Of a DNA stretch of 64,000 nt, positions 59,269 through 64,000 are shown piece by piece (the first letter of the stretch is position 1; each line of letters begins with the position of its first letter). The notes beneath the pieces are model-generated. The model saw nothing but the letters and a program-made list of their open reading frames with translations. It did no database searches and was not told the DNA's origin. Both the position numbers and the translations under genes were made by a program. Where the stretch lies: assembly GCF_047948215.1 (NCBI RefSeq), contig NC_134456.1, positions 200,644,034-200,708,033 on the forward strand. The letters are read 5' to 3'. This DNA is from Lycorma delicatula (taxonomy: Eukaryota > Arthropoda > Insecta > Hemiptera > Fulgoridae).

Positions 59269-61660
59269 GTTTTTTTTTTTTTTAACTGAATTTTTACGGG
59301 CATCGACTGCTAAGGTCATTAGCCCTCGTCACATTCTTTAAAAGAAATTATTATCTCCATCAGGATCGTCATATGTAAGGGTGTAAAGGGCCCTTCCATT
59401 TTATTTAAAAACACAAACTTCACAATAAACATTAAAACATAAAAGACAAGGACAATCACAAACACTTACGGGGTGTAAAGGGCCCCAATATTAAAATTTG
59501 AGGTAGGTTCTCAAAAGACCATGAAATTAAAATTAAAATTAAACTTATCAACACTATATCTTTCTTTCTTTCTTCTACGAAGTCTCATTTATAGTTTGTT
59601 TAAGCACCCTCGGGGCGACCAGAACCGCCGTTGAGCAGTATATCAGTCGTGCCAGAGTGCCGTGGCAGTTGAATCCTTCTTATATCAGGCCATAGGCATG
59701 CACGGCGTACACCCATAGCCTCGCGCCCTCAATCCACCCTTGAGGGTCCCCCATGCCATCATCGGACACACCCCGACTCACTGCTCTTGAATGCAGGTGA
59801 GCCAAAATGGCCTAGGCAAGAGGGCTACCTGCCGTCACTATACGTGCCACGCTTCGAGACTCCCTTATATGTAGTCAACTTAAAGTCGCTTTTCCATTTA
59901 TAATGAGAAGTTTTAACTGAGTTTAATTTAGTATTTAAACTCCTCCATTCAGCGTTCCACTTGTTTCTTACTATGTTTGTTAGACGGTTTTTAACATCTG
60001 CCACTCTTACAGGAAATGCATCCAAAACATCGCAGACTGTTGCCTTTGTGGCAGCTTCGTCTGCGATTTCATTACCTCTAATACCAGCATGCCCTGGAGT
60101 CCATACAAATACGCATCGCTGTCCTCGTTGTTTTAGTACGTATAAAATGGACAGGATGTTTGCAATTAGGACATCCTTAATGTTCTTGTTCCGAATTGCG
60201 ACGAGTGCACTTAATGAATCGGAACATATTAGCACTCTCTCTTCGCAATAGTGTTCAGTGTAGCGAAGAGCTTGCTGAATTGCAGTGAGTTCTGCCGTGT
60301 AGACACTGGCCACATCTGACAGTCTCCAAAAGTGGGCTTCTTCATTTACATATATCGAGCATCCAACACAATGTTCGGTTTTAGAGCCGTCAGTATAAAT
60401 TCTAATATGTTCTTCGTAACTACTGACGGTTGCTAAAAATTCCTGCTGGATGATCACTGCTGGTTTCTTTTTTATTTCTCCTTGAGAGAGATCCAAACTT
60501 GTATTTAGCGCTGGCAAGAGCCATGGCGGTATTTCTCTAGTAGAAATTGCTAGAATCTCTGGTACAGCAATTTCATATTTTCTTCTTAATTCGTGGTACC
60601 TAATTCCGGTTGGTCTGGAATAGGTAGCACGATGTTCATATACTGCAGCCATAGGATGATTCGTAAACAATTTATTATTTATATGAGCAGGGAAAGCCCA
60701 TACATTTGCTGCATATCTTAACAAAAGGATCTCTCTTCTATAATGTAGTGGCATTATTCCGGCTTCAGACATCAGACTAGCCGCCGGACTTGTGCGGAAA
60801 GCGCCTGTTGCATATCTTATTCAGCTATTATGAACTACTTCTAACTTTCTTAAGTGCGACTTTCTAGCGGATGAATATACGATACATCCGTAGTCTAGTT
60901 TAGATTGAACCAATGCTTTATACAATCTCAATAATGTCTCTTTGTCTGAGCCCCAATTTAAGTTCGATAAATACTTTATAATGTTTAGGGCTCTTTTGCA
61001 TCTATCACTCAAGACCTGTATATGTAATCCCCATGTAAGGGATTTATCCAATACTAGTCCTAAATATCTTACGCTATCTTTATATTGTATTGGATTATCG
61101 TCAATTGTCAACGCAGGACTTAGATGAGGAATTCTCTTCCTACAAAAGTGTACACAGCACGTTTTCTCTGGTGAGAATTGGAATCCGTTATTCCTTGCAA
61201 CTTCATTTAGAGCATTGATCGCTCGTTGCAATTTGTACCTCACCATAGCAGTCTTGTTGCTGGCATACACAATTGTCAGATCATCAACATAGACGCTTTT
61301 GCTGATTTCTACTGGAATGGCTAGTATCAATTTATTAATGGCAATGGTAAACAAGGTACCGCTCAACGGCGAACCCTGCGGTATGCCATTTTCCAAGATT
61401 CTTTCACATGACTATTCATTGTTGACGCGTACTTGGAAGGTACGGTCATTCATGTAGTTGCTGAGCAGTATAGGCAGATTGCCACGAATGCCCCATTCAT
61501 GTATCTGGAGCATTATACCGACGCCAGGTCATATCGAAAGCCTTCTGAAGATCAAAGAAGACTCTGACACAATGTTTCCTTTTAATAAAGCTGTTATATA
61601 TAATGTCCTCTAAGCTGATCATTTGATCAGTGGTAGAATGGTATTGCCTATACGAGTGTT
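59269..61660 (-). mobile_element. I-group non-LTR retrotransposon, 5' truncated, best preserved
   Basis: On the minus strand, RT sequence begins near 61660 and runs through RNase H to 59825. A non-coding 3' region follows and ends at a poly-A tail, seen as T's at 59270-59283. The 3' region carries two copies of GGTGTAAAGGGCCC (59379-59392 and 59471-59484). ORF1, endonuclease and the RT fingers are missing (5' truncation). Only a few stops or frameshifts interrupt the coding part, so it is younger than the 42.6 kb copy. Target duplication not resolved. Confidence 0.85.
59825..61660 (-). pseudogene. I-type ORF2 fragment (RT palm, thumb, RNase H)
   Basis: RT: HSTTDQMISLEDIIYNSF and FFDLQKAFDMTWR (61560-61650), a frameshift, then GIRGNLPILLSNYMNDRTFQ and, after a TAG near 61411, LENGIPQGSPLSGTLFTIAI and the catalytic YVDD (61280-61291). 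The thumb ends at 60821 in SKLDYGCIVYSSARKSHLRK. One frameshift or stop leads to IRYATGAFRTSPAASLMSEA and the 315-codon frame 60772-59825. RNase H there keeps all four acidic residues: YTDGSK, TAELTAIQ, ICSDSLSAL and GNEIADEAA. After KWNAEWRSLN the frame ends at RGTYSDGR; the Cys-rich tail seen in the other I-group copy is not found. Confidence 0.85.
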
Positions 61661-62589
61661 TTTTTTAATTCTTTTTCTGTGTTTTTAACACTCATGTAAA
61701 CTAGCTACAAACAAGAACTCGATGAAAAGTGTATTCAGAAGAAGTCATAATAAAGATTTATAATAAAAAAAAGTTATAATATCTGTGTTGCATACACAGT
61801 TCCTTGTGTTTATCGTTGTAAATAGGTGATTGGTGCTGGGCAGAGTTAAAGTGGGGGAGGGGTTAGAAATTACCAGCATATGATGACATCTCATATTATT
61901 TATAGATTCATTTAAAATTATTTTTATTCAGTCATTCATATCGTAACGGGAAGAGAAGCATCCAGTAATAGAGAGTCTAGAATAAGGCAGAGAGAGAAAA
62001 TGAATAACAAAATTTGACAACGAAATTCTTTCTAGAATAGCGTAGAAGGTTCAGACAATAAATACCATTACGGTTGAACGAACAAAAGGGTTGGTCGGCT
62101 GTTATTACTAAAGGTCAAGCTCTAGAACCGGAGATATACATACTACATAGAGGATATATATACATATAGTGGAAGATATACATACGTAGAGGACTAGTGA
62201 ACATACAGTTTGGGATAAATGTGAGCACCGTGTTAGAACATTCGAAGTGAGTGTGGAGTAACTCCCGAGTGTACGAGCGAAGAGTGCGTAACTAGAGCAA
62301 TCCGTTTTGGAATAGTGTTCTTGTCTGTTGTTAAATACGAGGAGCTGTTTGGTAAGTTCGATGTGAACAGGGGACTAAGTGGCATTATTCACTGATATAA
62401 GTGTGAGGTAGTTTCTTTTTGTAAATATTAGGAACAAATAATTCATGTATAAAGTTAATTACTGATTTTCTAATTATCTACCTACTACAATAATATGTTG
62501 ATTTTTATAAACTGTAAAGTTTATAGAAAAATCAGAATTGGATCTGGACTTATAATTTACTTATTTTGTGCGTAGTGGTTACTCTAGAG
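61661..62589. other. Unclassified spacer, possible LTR-like or regulatory stretch
   Basis: The part from about 61840 to 62430 is more complex than typical spacer, with repeated ATATACATA words (62130-62185) and a block GAGTGTACGAGCGAAGAGTG (62267-62286). It has no open frame. A hairpin lies at 62499-62534. It might be a solo LTR or the 5' part of an unidentified element, but no matching termini or second copy are visible. Confidence 0.25.
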
Positions 62590-64000
62590 CACTGATTCTC
62601 AACCTTTTTAGATCCATAACTCCTAAAAACTAAAAAAAAAATACAATGGAATACTTCGCTAGCCCCAACCACAACAAATTGAATCCTAGCTAAAAACTAT
62701 TTACATGTGTTGATAACGACGGGTTGTACAAACCTGAGGAATTTACAGGTTCCAACTTGATGTGTACGTACTCCTCGTAATTTGGTCTGCTTCAATAATA
62801 TTCGTTGTACGAGCGTTATATTCAAAGATGCATATGATAAGTTTCAACACTTCGTGCTCACAGCAGTAAAAAAGGCGTAAACTACAGAACGTCAGTTTAG
62901 TTTCGAAAGTGAAGCGTGCGTCTTGTTCCTTTATTTATGTTGTTAAAAGCTTATTTTCATTGAAAATAATGTTAATTGAGGTTTCGGCTTTTTAGTGTGC
63001 GGTCAAACGGTGTAACTGGATTTTTTTTCAATTAGAATCTTATGCAAAATGGATAAATTTGTGAAAAAACGAAATGAGCCATCTACATACAGTGAACCGA
63101 TTGGTAAAAAAACAAGATTGTCCAATGAAAGTTATTTAAATTAAGGTTTTATCTCATTGGATTGAAAGCCACAGCGCATTGTTTTCTTTCAAATCCTTTC
63201 CGATGAAAGCATAAAAACACGAAAATTATTTGACACTTGGAAATTAACACCCAGCTCATTAAAGGGAACTCTTGGAATTTTTCGAAAGAAATTTCAGAAT
63301 TTGAAAAATCAACAAGCTTCTATTTGTAAATCAAGCCGTACAGATAAAAGTACACTTGAAACATCATATGTCGTAGAATTATAAGATGTACAAACCCCAT
63401 ATAATCGCAGAAAACCTCATATCTCAAATCAAATAACCTCATATCGATTGATGAAAACAGGGTTTTAATGGGCGTGGAAAAAACAGAAAAATTCAAAAAG
63501 ATTCCGCTTTCTGACGATACAGTATCAAGACGTATCGATGGCATGGTTAGCCGATGTTCGCGATCAGATAATTCAACAAGTGAATTTAAGTGACTTTTTT
63601 AGGATTCAGTTTGATGAATCAACAGTTGTGACAAACATTTCTCAGTTCTTATATTATGTGAGATATGAATGCAATAGGTACAGATCAATCAAAGAAAATA
63701 TGTTGTTTTGCAAAACAATACCCTATCAAAACATCTTATCTCGTAACATTAAGAGAAGCTAAAATGTCCAAATCCCATACAATTGCAGAAAACCTCACAT
63801 TGCCTGCTGCAATTGATATGGTCACTGTTTTAATAGCCGTGGAAGACACAAAAAAATTGAAAAAATTACGCTTTCTAACGAAACAGTATCAACATGATTT
63901 GATGACGTGGCTGGCGATGTTCGCGATCAGATAATTCAGCAAGTGAATTTAAATGAATTTTTCAATATTCTATCTGATGAATCTACAGATGTGGCAAACA
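62590..64000 (+). mobile_element. hAT transposon (ZBED/Buster-like), 5' part, runs off window
   Basis: Begins CACTGATTCTCAACCTTTTT, close to the CAGTGGTTCTCAACC terminal repeat of many animal hAT elements. The preceding 8 bp, CTCTAGAG (62582-62589), fit the nnnTAnnn target-site pattern of Buster-type hATs. A non-coding leader follows (to 63047), then a decayed transposase reading frame. The right terminus lies outside the window. Confidence 0.7.
63048..64000 (+). pseudogene. hAT/ZBED5-like transposase, decayed, partial internal duplication
   Basis: Starts MDKFVKKRNEPSTYSEPIGK, as in ZBED5/FAM200-like transposases. Then come GFISLD, FFQILSDESIK, FRKKFQNLKNQQASI and KSSRTDKSTLETSYVVEL. The BED-finger cysteines and histidines are largely lost. 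Downstream, VRDQIIQQVNLSDFFRIQFD then ESTVVTNISQFLYYVRYECN matches the start of the catalytic domain (DES motif at Asp). After SIKENMLFCKTIP the sequence restarts with a second copy of the earlier segment: KTSYLVTLREAKMSKSHTIA, ENLTLPAAIDM, then VRDQIIQQVNLNEFFNILSD and ESTDVAN at the window edge. Stops and frameshifts are present in both copies. Confidence 0.7.

Overview
This window is animal, most likely insect, nuclear DNA. It is very AT-rich, full of simple repeats, and dominated by the remains of eukaryotic mobile elements: non-LTR retrotransposons of the Jockey and I groups, Penelope-like elements, a hAT transposon and tRNA-derived SINEs. There are no operons, ribosome binding sites or long intact genes. 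The SINE head, the ACTAGC-ended repeats and the transposase types are of kinds I associate with hemipteran-like insect genomes, but that placement is inference. I recognise no complete host protein-coding gene, so the window reads as a gene desert or a very large intron.

Layout. 0-8.5 kb: AT-rich spacer with two GC-richer islands (245-562 and 7226-7540), a degenerate tandem repeat (3280-3790), an ACTAGC-ended repeat (4067-4930) and a long TG tract. 8.5-12.8 kb: a nearly full-length but dead Jockey-group retrotransposon on the minus strand, scarred by three inverted duplications. 15.0-15.8 kb: a second ACTAGC-family copy. 18.0-19.8 kb: a large inverted-repeat element followed directly by a Penelope-like element with one inverted partial copy. 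22.3-22.7 kb: two SINEs. 22.7-29.0 kb: spacer. 30.4-33.7 kb: a second, older Jockey-type remnant and a second Penelope-like remnant, both minus strand. 34.7-35.2 kb: an interspersed repeat. 36.2-40 kb: three islands with recognisable transcription-factor motifs. 41.6-44.1 kb: a SINE and a truncated I-group retrotransposon. 45.4-45.8 kb: a homeodomain-site-rich island. 47.4-48.5 kb: a GC-rich island and a decayed copy of a multi-copy arthropod protein family. 50.7-53.1 kb: an unrecognised decayed frame, a secretory-exon candidate, a transposase fragment and a third ACTAGC-family copy. 55.3 kb: a SINE. 59.3-61.7 kb: the best preserved element, an I-group retrotransposon with an intact RNase H catalytic set. 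62.6-64.0 kb: the 5' end of a hAT (ZBED/Buster-like) transposon running off the window.

How the parts relate. The retroelements are independent insertions of different ages, mostly 5'-truncated. The non-TE islands have no clear coding signal but carry CRE, octamer, TAAT and X-box motifs, which would fit distal enhancers in a gene desert beside a developmental gene (inference). No new enzymatic system was found. The most unusual structures are the foldbacks in the Jockey element, the Penelope inverted-arm structure with hammerhead-like motifs, and the ACTAGC repeat family whose core is inverted between copies.
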